Below, piece after piece: positions 24,247 to 33,313 of a stretch of 34,222 bases of DNA (position 1 is its first letter; each line of letters opens with the position of its first letter). The notes below the pieces were generated by a model. The model had not been told where the DNA came from. It saw nothing but the letters and a program-made list of their open reading frames with translations, and ran no database searches. This DNA comes from Smithella sp. SCADC (lineage in GTDB: Bacteria; Desulfobacterota; Syntrophia; Syntrophales; Smithellaceae). Location of the stretch: the NCBI GenBank assembly GCA_000747625.2, contig JQDQ01000177.1:1-34222 (forward strand). Reading direction: 5' to 3'. Made by a program: the position numbers and the translations under genes.

Positions 24247-24713
24247 AAAATACCTCTGAGGTGACAATTGATCTGATGGATAAGGCTGACCTGCCTCAGA
24301 TACTGGCAATTGAGCGGCAATCCTTTCCCTTACCATGGACGGCGGGTATGTTTACAAGAGAGCTGGAAAGTTCTCATTCCGTGTGTCTTACCGCAAGGCT
24401 AAACGTAAAAGGTAAGAGCGTCATCGGGGCGTATATAATTTTCTGGCTTGTTGCCGACGAAGTACATTTGCATAATCTTGCTGTAAAAAAAGAGTTCAGA
24501 AGGCAGGGACTCGCTTTCGGACTTATGGAAGTAATGAAGGAAATTGCCGGGAAAAATGAAATTACCGCCCAGACGCTGGAAGTGAGAGAATCAAATATCG
24601 AAGCAATAAAGCTTTACCAGAAATGCGGTTTTGTAGTAGAAGGAATAAGGCCGCTTTATTATGCGGAAACTCATGAGGATGCCTTAATCATGTGGGCGAA
24701 TGTGAAAAAGTAG
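24243..24713 (+). CDS. rimI: Ribosomal-protein N-terminal acetyltransferase RimI-like
   Basis: 156 residues, GNAT fold. Motifs: AIERQSFPLPWTAGMF near the start, VHLHNLAVKKEFRRQGLAFGLM (acetyl-CoA pyrophosphate loop, RRQGLA), LEVRESNIEAIKLYQKCGF. These match RimI, which acetylates the N-terminus of ribosomal protein S18. The start codon overlaps the IIC stop (ATGA). Confidence 0.88.
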   Translation: MKNTSEVTIDLMDKADLPQILAIERQSFPLPWTAGMFTRELESSHSVCLTARLNVKGKSVIGAYIIFWLVADEVHLHNLAVKKEFRRQGLAFGLMEVMKEIAGKNEITAQTLEVRESNIEAIKLYQKCGFVVEGIRPLYYAETHEDALIMWANVKK

Positions 24714-24805
24714 CTTTGTCATTGCGAAGAGTGCAAAGCGCAGAGCCTGCCCTCGATGTAATCGGGGCGGCAACTAATTAAAAGGATAATAATTCTTAGG
24801 TTAAT

Positions 24806-25618
24806 ATGGCAAAAAACATCTACATCGGAGAAATTTCAAAAAACAAAGAAATTCAGGAAGACTGTTTTCTGATGAAAGTTAAAGTTGCTGCTTCCTTTGA
24901 AACTCCGCTGCCCGGCCAGTTTGTCATGATTCGCATAGCCGGATTAAATGATCCATTTCTGTCCCGTCCCATCAGTATTTATTCCTTTTCCCGCAGAAAT
25001 AATTTTTGTTTGATTGAATTGCTGTATCGTGTAGTAGGTAAGGGAACACAGATCATGGCGGGGTTAATTGAAGGTTCTCAGGTGGAAATCAATGGTCCAC
25101 TGGGCAACGGTTTTGAAATACAGGCTGTCGGAAAGAATGTAGTCTTTATTGCCGGAGGAATCGGAATAGCTCCCCTGTCGTTATTGATTGAAAATTTGTC
25201 TCGTAGATTTCCTTCGTCTTTAATGACGTTGTATTTCGGAGCTCAAAGAGAAACTGCTGTGGTCGGATTGGATAAACCGCAAAAACTTTGTCACGATGTT
25301 AATGTCTGTACTGATGACGGAAGCCTTGGTGAAAAGAATCTGGTGACGCGGGCTTTTCAAAAAGACATGAAAAAGTTTTTGCCGGCAAACACTTCCATAT
25401 ATGCTTGCGGTCCCAGGGGAATGCTCCTATCACTGGCGAAGATATTGAACAAAAGTAAATTTAACTGTCAGGTATCGCTGGAAGAACGAATGGCTTGTGG
25501 CACGGGCGCCTGCATGGGTTGCGCAGTAGCAGTAAAAGATAAAAAAAACACCCTCGCTTATCAGCGGGTATGCGCTGATGGGCCGGTGTTTAATCTGCGA
25601 GATCTTATCTGGGAATAA
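24806..25618 (+). CDS. pyrK: Dihydroorotate dehydrogenase electron-transfer subunit PyrK
   Basis: 270 residues. FAD binding: RPISIYS (residues 52-58); NAD-binding half: [13 protein letters not shown] and YACGPRGML. The 2Fe-2S cysteines are in [15 protein letters not shown] with a fourth in [11 protein letters not shown]. PyrK shuttles electrons from dihydroorotate oxidation in PyrD to NAD. Stop and pyrD start are one base apart. The 24714-24805 gap contains CATTGCGAAGAGTG, similar to a widespread extragenic repeat, and a short hairpin. Confidence 0.93.
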   Translation: MAKNIYIGEISKNKEIQEDCFLMKVKVAASFETPLPGQFVMIRIAGLNDPFLSRPISIYSFSRRNNFCLIELLYRVVGKGTQIMAGLIEGSQVEINGPLGNGFEIQAVGKNVVFIAGGIGIAPLSLLIENLSRRFPSSLMTLYFGAQRETAVVGLDKPQKLCHDVNVCTDDGSLGEKNLVTRAFQKDMKKFLPANTSIYACGPRGMLLSLAKILNKSKFNCQVSLEERMACGTGACMGCAVAVKDKKNTLAYQRVCADGPVFNLRDLIWE

Positions 25619-25619
25619 A

Positions 25620-26546
25620 ATGAAATCAAAAATATCTCCGCAAATAGCCGTGCATCTGGGACGACTGAAATTGAAAAATCCGGTAATGACGGCATCCGGA
25701 ACTTTCGGTTACGGTGAAGAATACGCCGATTATGTTGACCTGAACAGATTGGGCGCTGTTGTTGTAAAAGGATTGTCGCTGAAGCCACGTCTGGGAAATC
25801 CACCGCCGCGCATCATGGAAACAACCGGTGGCATGCTCAATGCCGTAGGTTTGCAGAATATCGGAGTAGACGCATTTATAGAAGAAAAACTTCCCTTCCT
25901 GCGCAAATATGATGTAGCGCTTATTGCCAACATCTACGGCGAAACCTGTGATGAATACAAAAAAGTGGCGAAGAAATTAAGTGCGGCAAAAGGCGTACAC
26001 GCTCTGGAACTAAATATTTCCTGCCCTAATGTGAAAAAGGGAGGAGTGAGTTTTGGTTCCGATCCTAAAGTTGCCGCCAGAGTGACGCAAGCGGTAAAAG
26101 AAGAAACCTCTTTGCCCGTCATAGTCAAGCTTACTCCCAATGTAACTGATATTGCTGTTATCGCTCAGGCTGTGGAAAAAGCAGGAGCGGATGCGATATC
26201 ATTGATTAATACACTGACGGGAATGGCTGTTGATTTAAAAACAAGAAAACCTTATTTGAGAAATATTACCGGTGGATTATCAGGTCCGGCAATCAAGCCT
26301 GTTGCCCTGCGCATGGTTTGGGAGGTCGTGAAAAAAGTTTCCGTGCCCGTTATCGGCATCGGCGGAATAATGACGGCTGAAGATGCGCTGGAATTTTTGA
26401 TTCTGGGCGCTAAAGCGGTGCAAATAGGCACGGCAAATTTTATTAATCCCCATGCCACAATGGAAGTTATTGAAGGAATAAAAGATTACCTCACCGCAAA
26501 CAAAATAAAAGACGTCAACGAAATAATCGGAACATTTCAGCCGTAA
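25620..26546 (+). CDS. pyrD: Dihydroorotate dehydrogenase catalytic subunit, class 1B
   Basis: 308 residues. FMN TIM-barrel enzyme that oxidises dihydroorotate to orotate in pyrimidine synthesis. Landmarks: [36 protein letters not shown], catalytic Cys in [50 protein letters not shown] and [12 protein letters not shown]. The Cys (not Ser) and the pyrK partner define class 1B. The ATG at 25620 directly follows the pyrK stop. Confidence 0.95.
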   Translation: MKSKISPQIAVHLGRLKLKNPVMTASGTFGYGEEYADYVDLNRLGAVVVKGLSLKPRLGNPPPRIMETTGGMLNAVGLQNIGVDAFIEEKLPFLRKYDVALIANIYGETCDEYKKVAKKLSAAKGVHALELNISCPNVKKGGVSFGSDPKVAARVTQAVKEETSLPVIVKLTPNVTDIAVIAQAVEKAGADAISLINTLTGMAVDLKTRKPYLRNITGGLSGPAIKPVALRMVWEVVKKVSVPVIGIGGIMTAEDALEFLILGAKAVQIGTANFINPHATMEVIEGIKDYLTANKIKDVNEIIGTFQP

Positions 26547-26551
26547 ACCAT

Positions 26552-26609
26552 ATTTATCCTCCGCTGGCGGAGGTGTCCCGATACTGCATCAGGACGGAGG
26601 TGGATAAAT
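26552..26609. repeat. Dispersed palindromic repeat (copy A)
   Basis: An imperfect palindrome: ATTTATCC...GGATAAAT ends, nested TCCGC/GCGGA and GTCC/GGAC. An inverted relative lies at 28955-29008. Between pyrD and the MBL gene, overlapping its ribosome site region (CGGAGGTGG). Confidence 0.55.
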
Positions 26610-26619
26610 AAATCCCAAT

Positions 26620-27306
26620 ATGAGGATAGATACTGAAGAAATTATAAGCGGCGTTTATCTAATCGGTGGTCCCGGAATAACGTCAGCCGATGACGCGGCA
26701 GTTTATCTGATAGATTTCGCTGGAGAGTTGGTTTTGATTGACGCGGGAGCCGGCAAAAGCTCATCCCAGATTGTCCGTAATATTGAAATGCTCGGTTTGA
26801 ATCCCTCCAATCTTTCTTTCTTGATATTAACCCATTGCCACATAGACCATATCGGTTCGGCGCCTTTTTTCAAAAAGCAATACGGCACAAAAATACTGAT
26901 TCACGAATTGGACGCCCAAGCAGTGGAGAATGGTGATTCCCATAAAACAGCGGCAAATTGGTACGGCACGACTTTCCCACCTATGGCAGTTGACCGAAAA
27001 CTTAAAGGTGAACATGAGACATTAAAATATGGTCAGGAGGAATTGCATTGCCTGCACACACCCGGCCACACACCCGGTTCTATTTCTCTTTATCTGGACA
27101 GGGGCGGGAAGAGGGTTCTTTTCGGGCAGGATATTCATGGGCCGTTTCACAGAGACTTCGACTCCGATATTAAAGCATGGAAGAAATCCATGCAGAATTT
27201 GTTGGCGTTGGATGCCGATATTCTCTGCGAAGGCCATTTCGGAATCTTTTATTCCAAAAAACGTGTGCGCTCATATATTGAGCGTTATCTGGAAGAATAC
27301 GAATAA
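26620..27306 (+). CDS. Metallo-beta-lactamase-fold hydrolase
   Basis: 228 residues. The metal motif HCHIDH is at about residues 72-77; further ligands are in HTPGHTPGS, GQDIHG and CEGHFG. This set fits glyoxalase-II-like or related MBL hydrolases with a two-metal site. No export signal. The substrate cannot be read from sequence. Confidence 0.88.
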   Translation: MRIDTEEIISGVYLIGGPGITSADDAAVYLIDFAGELVLIDAGAGKSSSQIVRNIEMLGLNPSNLSFLILTHCHIDHIGSAPFFKKQYGTKILIHELDAQAVENGDSHKTAANWYGTTFPPMAVDRKLKGEHETLKYGQEELHCLHTPGHTPGSISLYLDRGGKRVLFGQDIHGPFHRDFDSDIKAWKKSMQNLLALDADILCEGHFGIFYSKKRVRSYIERYLEEYE

Positions 27307-27324
27307 TAACGTATTCTCTTGATT

Positions 27325-28878
27325 CTACCGCCAGCCGAAATCAAGATTAAGATCACTCGGCGCTTCCAGTTCGATATTGTTCTGGATTGTTTTTTTCTGC
27401 CCGGCGGGAACATCCAGAAGCCAGACAAATTTGGCATGGTCCTTTTCCGCCGGTTCCGGATTTTGCTTGAAGTTCAATTTTATTCTTTTGTCGCGTGCCT
27501 GCGGTACCGGTTCTTCGATGCGCAGTTTAATATCGGCATTGCCGGAATTTTTAGCCTCAATAAGCCACTGCCAGCTTCTGGTTTGCTTATCCTGAAAAAT
27601 TGTTTTTTCGCCGGACTGATCCGCTAACGTTGTGGAGGTAACGGAAACAAGCGGGCTTGTTCCAAAAAAGAGCTCTCCTTCGGAGCCGGCAAAGGAAAAT
27701 TCACGTTTTCCCAATACTGCTCCATCAATAACGAATGTTGCCTGTCCGTGAGGAATTTCTGCGGGCTTATCCAGCTTTACCTGCGCGCGAACAAAAGCCA
27801 GTGGATTTATGGCTGGACGAGCCAGAAAAAGAAATTCAGCAGGCCATAATTCATCTTTGATTTTTAATCGCTGTTTGCTTCCGGCCGTAATGTTCTTTTG
27901 CCCCAGCGACCAGACGGAATAGGTTGTGTTTCTCGTTTCCGTGGGAGCCACGCCCAAAGTTTCATCTTCCGCGGAAAATTCCTGCTGCAATAATGCCGGT
28001 GCTGCCGCATCTTTGTTTCGTGCCGCTTTGTAAAGCTTTCTGGGTTTGATAATCCATCCCGGCATATCCGGAGGACTGACATTTATTATCGGTTGAAGAG
28101 TGGCTAAATTTAACTGCACACGTTTCCAGTCTTCACCGGATGACTGCCAGATTTCCGCCTCCCAGGAAAAGGAAACGTTTTTGTTTGCGGGTAGAGCTTC
28201 AATACGGTAGAGAGGAAGCCAGCCGCAACCGGCAAGCGTGTATGCGTAGTTTAAAGATACTTCATTTTGAGTGGAACCGGACAGTGTTAATGTTATTTCC
28301 CAGGCAGTTTCTTTGCGACCTGCGGCTTGATTTAGTTCCTCTTGAAGTTTCTTTATTTTTTTATCTAATTTTTCCAACTGAGTTTCAGCAGCAAATTTTT
28401 CCTGGCTGGATTTCTGGACATTTTTCCCGATAGCATCAGCCAGTTTATAGGAATCAGCAACGGTTTTTGTCTTTGCTTTTGTCTGCGCCTGCCAGAACTG
28501 AAGCTGTGTTTCGAGTGCCTGCAGTTTTGCCAAAATTTCTTTTTTTTCACTTTCCAGTCCTGCTAGCTGCTTTCGTAACCCGGCGATTCTGACTTCATCC
28601 TGAACCTGCACAGATTTTGTTTGAATATCGTCAATTTTTACTCGACTGTCCGGAGCAGGAGAAACTACAAAAGATTCGATATCCGTCTGCGGAGGCAGAG
28701 TGAAAACAGCGCTGCATTTTCCCTTATCGCATTGAGGATGAATTTTGGCAGTTTCTGATATTTTTGCAGAATGGGGAAACAGTGTGACTTCCTTTACAGT
28801 CGCCATGGAACACAGCGGAAACAGTATAATTAACACAATAATCAGCTTATGGCGGATAGAATAATTATGCGCATTCAT
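27325..28878 (-). CDS. Mucoidy-inhibitor MuiA-family (DUF4139) secreted protein
   Basis: 517 residues. A signal peptide (LIIVLIILFPLCSMA) is followed by an N-terminal beta domain (TLFPHSAKISETAKI), a long coiled coil (about residues 100-185), then the C-terminal DUF4139-type domain with NYAYTLAGCGWLPLYRIEA, WEAEIWQSSGEDWKRVQLNLAT and IKPRKLY. The order matches MuiA/DUF4140-DUF4139 proteins, whose biochemical function is unknown. AGGAG precedes the ATG. Confidence 0.85.
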   Translation of the reverse strand: MNAHNYSIRHKLIIVLIILFPLCSMATVKEVTLFPHSAKISETAKIHPQCDKGKCSAVFTLPPQTDIESFVVSPAPDSRVKIDDIQTKSVQVQDEVRIAGLRKQLAGLESEKKEILAKLQALETQLQFWQAQTKAKTKTVADSYKLADAIGKNVQKSSQEKFAAETQLEKLDKKIKKLQEELNQAAGRKETAWEITLTLSGSTQNEVSLNYAYTLAGCGWLPLYRIEALPANKNVSFSWEAEIWQSSGEDWKRVQLNLATLQPIINVSPPDMPGWIIKPRKLYKAARNKDAAAPALLQQEFSAEDETLGVAPTETRNTTYSVWSLGQKNITAGSKQRLKIKDELWPAEFLFLARPAINPLAFVRAQVKLDKPAEIPHGQATFVIDGAVLGKREFSFAGSEGELFFGTSPLVSVTSTTLADQSGEKTIFQDKQTRSWQWLIEAKNSGNADIKLRIEEPVPQARDKRIKLNFKQNPEPAEKDHAKFVWLLDVPAGQKKTIQNNIELEAPSDLNLDFGWR

Positions 28879-28954
28879 AGTTACATCTCCTATAACAGGC
28901 TCTATTATTTATTTTTGTCCCCCGTTGGCGGGGGCAGGGAGTGGATGTATTAAT

Positions 28955-29008
28955 ATTGAATCCACCTCCGTCACTGTGTGACACCTCCGCAAGCGGAGGA
29001 TAATTAAT
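28955..29008. repeat. Dispersed palindromic repeat (copy B, inverted)
   Basis: Reverse complement of the type at 26552-26609: the shared parts are TCCTCCGC, GCGGAGGTGTC and GACGGAGGTGGAT. It lies between the MTA/SAH deaminase and MuiA-like genes. Another short palindrome (CCCCCGTTGGCGGGGG) is adjacent at 28919-28934. Confidence 0.55.
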
Positions 29009-29017
29009 GAAATGTTA

Positions 29018-30361
29018 TTATTCCCGAAGACTTTGTTTAACCTTCACAGCAATTTCTCTTACCTTATGCATGACTTCTTCTTCGTCAATAGTCAGCAATC
29101 GGCGGTTTTCCATCACAACTTTACCATTTATTATTACAGTGTCGACATCGGCGCCGCTTGCCGCGTATACAAGATGAGAATACTCGCTGTAAAGCGGCGT
29201 CAAATGCGGCTTGTTCAGGCCGATTATGATTATATCGGCTTTTTTCCCGATTTCCAGAGAACCTGTTGTCCTTTCCATGCCCAGAGCTTTTGCGCCTTCA
29301 ATCGTTGCCATACGCACAACCGTTTGGGCATCCATTACAGTCGGATCAAGTCTGGCGACTTTGTGAAGTTTTGCGGCTGTCGACATTTCTTTTATTATGT
29401 CCAGATTGTTGTTGCTGGCGCAGCCGTCAGTTCCCAGACCGACAGTAATTCCTGCTTCAATCATTTCCGGCACCGGAGCCACACCGCTGGCCAGTTTCAT
29501 ATTGCTTGCCGGATTGTGGACAACTTTACAGCCATGATCGGCAAAAATCTTCATGTCCTTATCCGAAAAATAAACGCAATGAAACGCGATGAGCTGTTCA
29601 TCGAGGTATCCTATATCTCCTAAAAAAGAGACTGCGCTTTTTCCGAACTTTTCTTCAAGCTGTTTTTTTTCGGCGGCGTTTTCCAGCAGGTGCAGCCCTA
29701 TCGGCAGATGATAATCTTCGGCAAGCCTTTTCGCTTCGGCGAGTTCTTTTACCTCAGTCAGCAGAGGCGTCGAGCAGGTATAGAGCGCGTGCGGCTCGAT
29801 AATTATGTTGACCAGAGGGTCATCTTTCCATTTCTCGATTAGCATTTTTGTGTAGGCAATACCTTCGGCGATAGTTTTAAAGTTGGGCGAGGGAAAATCA
29901 AAAAGCACTTCTCCTACAAGACAACGCATCCCGGTCTCTTTAGCCGCGCGGGCGGTTTCATCTTCAAATATGTACATATCGCAAAAAGTGGTCGTGCCGG
30001 ATTTGATCATTTCGGCGGCTGCCAGCAGCGAGCCCCAGTAAGCAAGCTCTTTATTCACATTTTTGGCTTCGGCGGGGAAAATGTAATTATTGAGCCAGTC
30101 CATAAGTTCCAGGTCATCGGCGATGCCGCGAAAACAGGTCATTGCCGCATGCGTGTGACAATTGACAAAGCCGGGCATAATCAATGAATCATTGGCCGTG
30201 ATGGTTTTTTTAGCGCGATATTGTTTTGTTATTTGTTCAGTATGACCAACAGCAATAATATTGCCCGCGTTAATCGCGATAGCGGCGCGATCAAGACAAG
30301 TGTTTTTAGAGTCGAGCAGAAGTGCTCTCTCGCCGGTGATGATTAAATCAACTTCGCGCAT
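29018..30361 (-). CDS. mtaD: 5-methylthioadenosine/S-adenosylhomocysteine deaminase
   Basis: 447 residues, amidohydrolase superfamily. Zinc ligands: NCHTHAAMTCFRG (about residues 60-72), GLHLLENAAE, the His of LIAFHCVYFS and Asp of GLGTDGCASNNNLD. The pattern of HTHAAMT, GTTTFCDMY and TDGCASNNN matches MtaD, which deaminates methylthioadenosine and adenosylhomocysteine in SAM salvage. The start at 30361 follows AAAGGAAG. The other amidohydrolase option (chlorohydrolase-type guanine deaminase) is less likely. Confidence 0.88.
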   Translation of the reverse strand: MREVDLIITGERALLLDSKNTCLDRAAIAINAGNIIAVGHTEQITKQYRAKKTITANDSLIMPGFVNCHTHAAMTCFRGIADDLELMDWLNNYIFPAEAKNVNKELAYWGSLLAAAEMIKSGTTTFCDMYIFEDETARAAKETGMRCLVGEVLFDFPSPNFKTIAEGIAYTKMLIEKWKDDPLVNIIIEPHALYTCSTPLLTEVKELAEAKRLAEDYHLPIGLHLLENAAEKKQLEEKFGKSAVSFLGDIGYLDEQLIAFHCVYFSDKDMKIFADHGCKVVHNPASNMKLASGVAPVPEMIEAGITVGLGTDGCASNNNLDIIKEMSTAAKLHKVARLDPTVMDAQTVVRMATIEGAKALGMERTTGSLEIGKKADIIIIGLNKPHLTPLYSEYSHLVYAASGADVDTVIINGKVVMENRRLLTIDEEEVMHKVREIAVKVKQSLRE

Positions 30362-30457
30362 ATTCAACTTCCTTTCCAAGGTGAATCATGCTTATCATAT
30401 AAGCCGTGAAATCTTCAAGAAACAAAAAAACAAAGAGAAAAATTAATCAGTAAGCTC

Positions 30458-30486
30458 TTGACAGTGCAACGCAAAAATAATATAAG
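30458..30486 (+). promoter_or_regulatory. tRNA-Leu promoter
   Basis: TTGACA (30458-30463), 17 bp, TATAAG (30481-30486). It ends 30 bp before the tRNA, in the proper orientation. Confidence 0.8.
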
Positions 30487-30516
30487 CCCAATCGCTTATC
30501 ATATTTTAATTCTCAT

Positions 30517-30604
30517 GCCTGGGTGGCGGAATTGGTAGACGCAAGGGACTTAAAATCCCTCGGTCCTTGAGGCTGTGCGGGTTCAATTCCCGCCCCAGGC
30601 ACCA
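30517..30604 (+). tRNA. tRNA-Leu, anticodon UAA
   Basis: Acceptor stem GCCTGGG/CCCAGGC, anticodon stem GGGA/TCCC with loop CTTAAAA giving TAA, a long class-II variable arm, and TpsiC GGGTTCAATTCCC. CCA is encoded at 30602-30604. The 3' end lies 5 bp from a decayed integrase gene, so it is the likely attachment site of a former island. Confidence 0.96.
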
Positions 30605-30608
30605 ATTA

Positions 30609-31436
30609 TCATTGAGATTTTAAGGATTGATTTTGATTTGCTTCGATAGGAATTTTTAACACTGTGCCCGCAATTGTGCCCATTTGTGCCTGAAGATAGG
30701 CTTCTTGTTTTTGCGCGGCAAGTTTTAAATCGGTTTCACTTACTATATTGTATCTTTCAAAGACTGACCTTGTTCTATGCCCCGAAATAGCCATTGCAAC
30801 ACGTTCAGGCACGCCCGCCCTGACCATGTTTCTGACAGCCGTTCGCCGGAAATCGTGAAACAATTTATTTCCATTTTTAGAATCGGTGCAAGCTTTCGCC
30901 CATGCACCCCGAAAGTCTTTGATCTTGTCGGTTCCTGATTCATTCATAAAAACATAATGCGATATTTTGCCAAGTTATTTTTGCCGTTCTTTCTGATTAA
31001 GGAATACAGTTTTTAGTTCATCATCAAGATAAACTGTGCGGGCTTCATTGTTCTTTGTTTCGTCTGATTCAAGTCTGACAATATTATTATCAAGGTCAAC
31101 TTGTGCCCATTTCAAACTTGTAATTTCAGAAACGCGCCACCCGGATTTATAGGCAAAAGTGACCAAGCTTTGCAGATATGACGGCAATGCTTCGCGCAAT
31201 GCACAAATCCAAGATTCAATATTCTTTTGAGCGCGGCCAGTTCCCTGTTGATCGTGGCATTACTTTTTTTATCTGCTAATCTCTCTTCAATATAGCCTTG
31301 AATTTTCGGTGTCGTGATTTCCGGCACTCTATAACCATCAAAGAATTTTTTTAATTGATTTGCACTACGTTCAGCGCGGTTTAATGACTTCTTTTCGTTA
31401 ACGCGATAATCAGACACAAAGTCTTTCGCAAGATCC
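30609..31436 (-). pseudogene. Decayed tyrosine recombinase/integrase
   Basis: Three pieces cover one integrase. N-terminal core-binding part (about 31436-31215): DYRVNEKKSLNRAER, TPKIQGYIEERL and NRELAALKRILNLG. Middle part in another frame (31199-30975): REALPSYLQSLVTFAYKSGWRVSEITSLKW, with the first catalytic Arg. C-terminal part in frame with the middle but after an in-frame TAA (30975-30977): [22 protein letters not shown] with the Arg, His and Tyr catalytic residues. About 45 residues between LNLG and LREALPSYL are missing. The gene is non-functional. Its C-terminal end abuts the tRNA-Leu 3' end, the usual position for an integrase of a tRNA-integrated element. Confidence 0.85.
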
Positions 31437-31664
31437 CTTTTCGGTTCCGTGCTGCGGGAAGACTTCCGACCTGACAGCGATATTGATGTGCTTGTAAGTT
31501 TTGATGTGACGGTGCGTTGGAGTCTCTACGATGTCGTGGATATGAAGGATGAACTCAAAGCCATTTTCATGCGCGATGTTGATATTGTGGAGAAGGGAGC
31601 TGTCCGCAACCCTTTTCGCCGTCGTTCAATTATGACTAATAGAGAGGTTCTCTATGCAGCCTGA
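31437..31664 (+). pseudogene. Truncated MNT-type nucleotidyltransferase (antitoxin of HepT)
   Basis: The frame enters homology abruptly at LFGSVLREDFRPDSDIDVLVSF: the GS...DxD catalytic motif of minimal nucleotidyltransferases. The N-terminus is missing and the junction with the integrase end is at about 31436/31437 with no spacer. It continues to a normal end (NPFRRRSIMTNREVLYAA), overlapping the HepT start. Probably a pseudogene unless a start further inside works. Confidence 0.75.
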
Positions 31665-31899
31665 AGAGCGCGATGCCGCTTACTTGTGGGATATGCTTGA
31701 TGCAGCGATAGCTGTTAGGGAGTTTGTTTCAGCCCGAACGTACTATGATTATCAGAATGACCGTATGTTGCGCGGCGCTGTTGAACGTCATATCGAGATA
31801 ATCGGCGAAGCCGCAAATCACGTTTCCGTTGATTTTAAGAAGGTGCATCCCGAAATCCCATGGCGAAGTATTATTGAGACACTAGCGTGGGACAATTAA
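31654..31899 (+). pseudogene. HepT-like RNase toxin, truncated
   Basis: 81 residues: MQPEERDAAYLWDMLDAAIAVREFV, YYDYQNDRMLRGAVERHIEIIGEAA, PEIPWRSII. HepT/DUF86 proteins are about 115 residues and carry an RxxxxH active site just after WRSII. Here the sequence turns into ETLAWDN and stops, so the catalytic motif is lost. It overlaps the MNT gene by 11 bp. Confidence 0.75.
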
Positions 31900-31927
31900 T
31901 TAAGTTTTAAGTAAAAAGGTGATGTAA

Positions 31928-32194
31928 TTAAGGGAGATGTTTATAGATATCTTTTCTGTGGCCGATCTTTACTACAAGAATCACAAGAGTGTCATTATGA
32001 ATTTCATAAATGATGCGATAATCTCCCACTTTTATTTTGTGAAATTTATTGTTTCCCTTCATTTTTGTTGTAGTTTGGTCTGGCAGATTTTCAGCGAGAG
32101 AGTCAATTTTACTCTTTATTCGTATTAATTCTTTCTTGGGAAGTGTTCTAAGATTCTTTAATACTGCAGGTCTGAACTTTATTGCGTATGTCAT
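31928..32194 (-). CDS. RelE/ParE-family toxin
   Basis: 88 residues: YAIKFRPAVLKNLRTLPKKELIRIKSKI at the start, then HKIKVGDYRIIYEIHNDTLVILVVKIGHRKDIYK. The last stretch is the RelE-type core; RelE toxins cleave ribosome-bound mRNA. Starts directly after the antitoxin stop. The length is normal and it seems intact. Confidence 0.9.
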   Translation of the reverse strand: MTYAIKFRPAVLKNLRTLPKKELIRIKSKIDSLAENLPDQTTTKMKGNNKFHKIKVGDYRIIYEIHNDTLVILVVKIGHRKDIYKHLP

Positions 32195-32195
32195 T

Positions 32196-32447
32196 TTAGA
32201 GGCCTAATTTTTTCCAGAACTGATCGGCAGGTATGTCCTCACCCTGGTCTTTAATTGCCTTGATTGCATCGGAAATATCAATATGGTCTTCTATTTCTTG
32301 TAGCAGTTTGAGTTCGTCCATTCCGATTAGTGCGGCAATTTCCTCGCCTCTTCTGGTCAAAATAATCGGTTCTTTCCCAAATGATACGCGATTAACAATA
32401 TTAGAAAGGTTTTTTCTGGCATCCGCCGTGGATATTTTTGTGGGCAT
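32196..32447 (-). CDS. Phd/YefM-family antitoxin
   Basis: 83 residues from the ATG at 32447 (AGGAG 8 nt upstream). MPTKISTADARKNLSNIVNRV and EPIILTRRGEEIAALIGMDELK are the typical Phd/YefM DNA-binding domain. The C-terminus (EDIPADQFWKKLGL) wraps toxin. An AT/GTAC palindrome lies just upstream. Confidence 0.9.
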   Translation of the reverse strand: MPTKISTADARKNLSNIVNRVSFGKEPIILTRRGEEIAALIGMDELKLLQEIEDHIDISDAIKAIKDQGEDIPADQFWKKLGL

Positions 32448-32462
32448 TGCAGTATCTCCTGT

Positions 32463-32484
32463 GTACATTTTGTACAAATGGTAC
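32463..32484. promoter_or_regulatory. Likely autoregulatory operator of the Phd/RelE pair
   Basis: A near-palindrome of 22 bp with three GTAC tetramers (GTACATTTTGTACAAATGGTAC spans it as 10+12 bases), centred 26 bp before the antitoxin start. Phd-type antitoxins bind such sites. Confidence 0.55.
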
Positions 32485-32544
32485 AACATTGTAGATGGCA
32501 TGTCAAGAAGAAAATGTTCTATTCAGGACGAGGGACATTAGAAG

Positions 32545-32988
32545 ATGTTAAATGGGGAAATGAGGACTTGGCTACCACAGGGCTACATGTGGAGCAAGAT
32601 GTGGGAAAGGATTGATGAGCAACCGCTGCTAGGTTATGGTGCCAATGCCTCAGAATCTTTTATCAGCAAATTGACCAGAGGTTTAAAACATCCGCACAAT
32701 GATTGGCTACGGTTGTTGTTTGATTTTGGATATGTCGGGGTAATTATTTTTGCTTTGAGTCTTTTGATGCAGGCGTTGCATGCCTATCGGATGGCAAAGC
32801 GTACTGTCGGTGAAATTTCGCTTCTGTTCTATGCCGGTGCATCTTCTATCTTGTCGTTCATCCTCTTTATGTTTACTGATAATATTCTTCTGTACGCTGC
32901 ATTCTTCGGGAATCTGCAATTTGCGATTCTCGGGTTGGCCTATGCGGCGCGCGCTACTGCTGCGGAGGGCGAACACTTAAAACTGTGA
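32545..32988 (+). pseudogene. O-antigen ligase/polymerase, C-terminal fragment
   Basis: About 147 residues. WERIDEQPLLGYGANASESF and KHPHNDWLRLLFDFGYVG are the conserved C-terminal periplasmic-loop region of the Wzy/WaaL O-antigen ligase family, followed by three membrane helices. These proteins normally have 400+ residues and 10-12 helices. A stop lies just upstream of the first ATG, so the N-terminal half is lost. Confidence 0.8.
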
Positions 32989-33060
32989 ATGGTGAAGCGT
33001 GAATAGTGAAGTACCGCATCTGTCATTCCAGCGTGGTCTTGGCCGGAATCCAGGAACAAT
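32985..33060. repeat. Extragenic repeats
   Basis: Contains the 18-mer also at 738-755, a GTGAATAGTGAAG variant and an ATTCC...GGAAT palindromic repeat (about 33024-33055). A further GTGAAAAGTG and GAATAGTGAAAGG occur at 33086-33142. Confidence 0.5.
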
Positions 33061-33149
33061 AATTATTAGTACCGCTAAAAGATAAGTGAAAAGTGCTTTC
33101 CTCCCCCTGTGCCCCCTCCAGAGGACAATGAATAGTGAAAGGTAAAAAG

Positions 33150-33311
33150 ATGAAGGTATTTTTAGTTGCAGGGGCACGGCCTAATTTTATGAAGATTGCG
33201 CCTATTTACAGGGGGGGCGTTGGCGGTTTCCGGCGTCAATTGCCGATTTCATATAGATTTGCAGAGCACATATTTTTGCTTGCATTTTATATCTGTTCAG
33301 GTATAAAGTAG
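33150..33311 (+). pseudogene. wecB 5' fragment (UDP-GlcNAc 2-epimerase)
   Basis: MKVFLVAGARPNFMKIAPIYR is the conserved N-terminus of WecB-type UDP-N-acetylglucosamine 2-epimerase, which has the substrate-contacting GARPNFMK. After 21 residues homology ends at a G-run (33210-33217) and the frame stops at 33309. The full enzyme has about 370 residues. A weak ribosome site (GAAAGG) precedes it. Confidence 0.75.
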
Positions 33312-33313
33312 TT

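Noticed and set aside
30609-30947. Separate small integrase gene
   Set aside because: It is the C-terminal piece of one interrupted recombinase, in frame with the piece upstream across a TAA.
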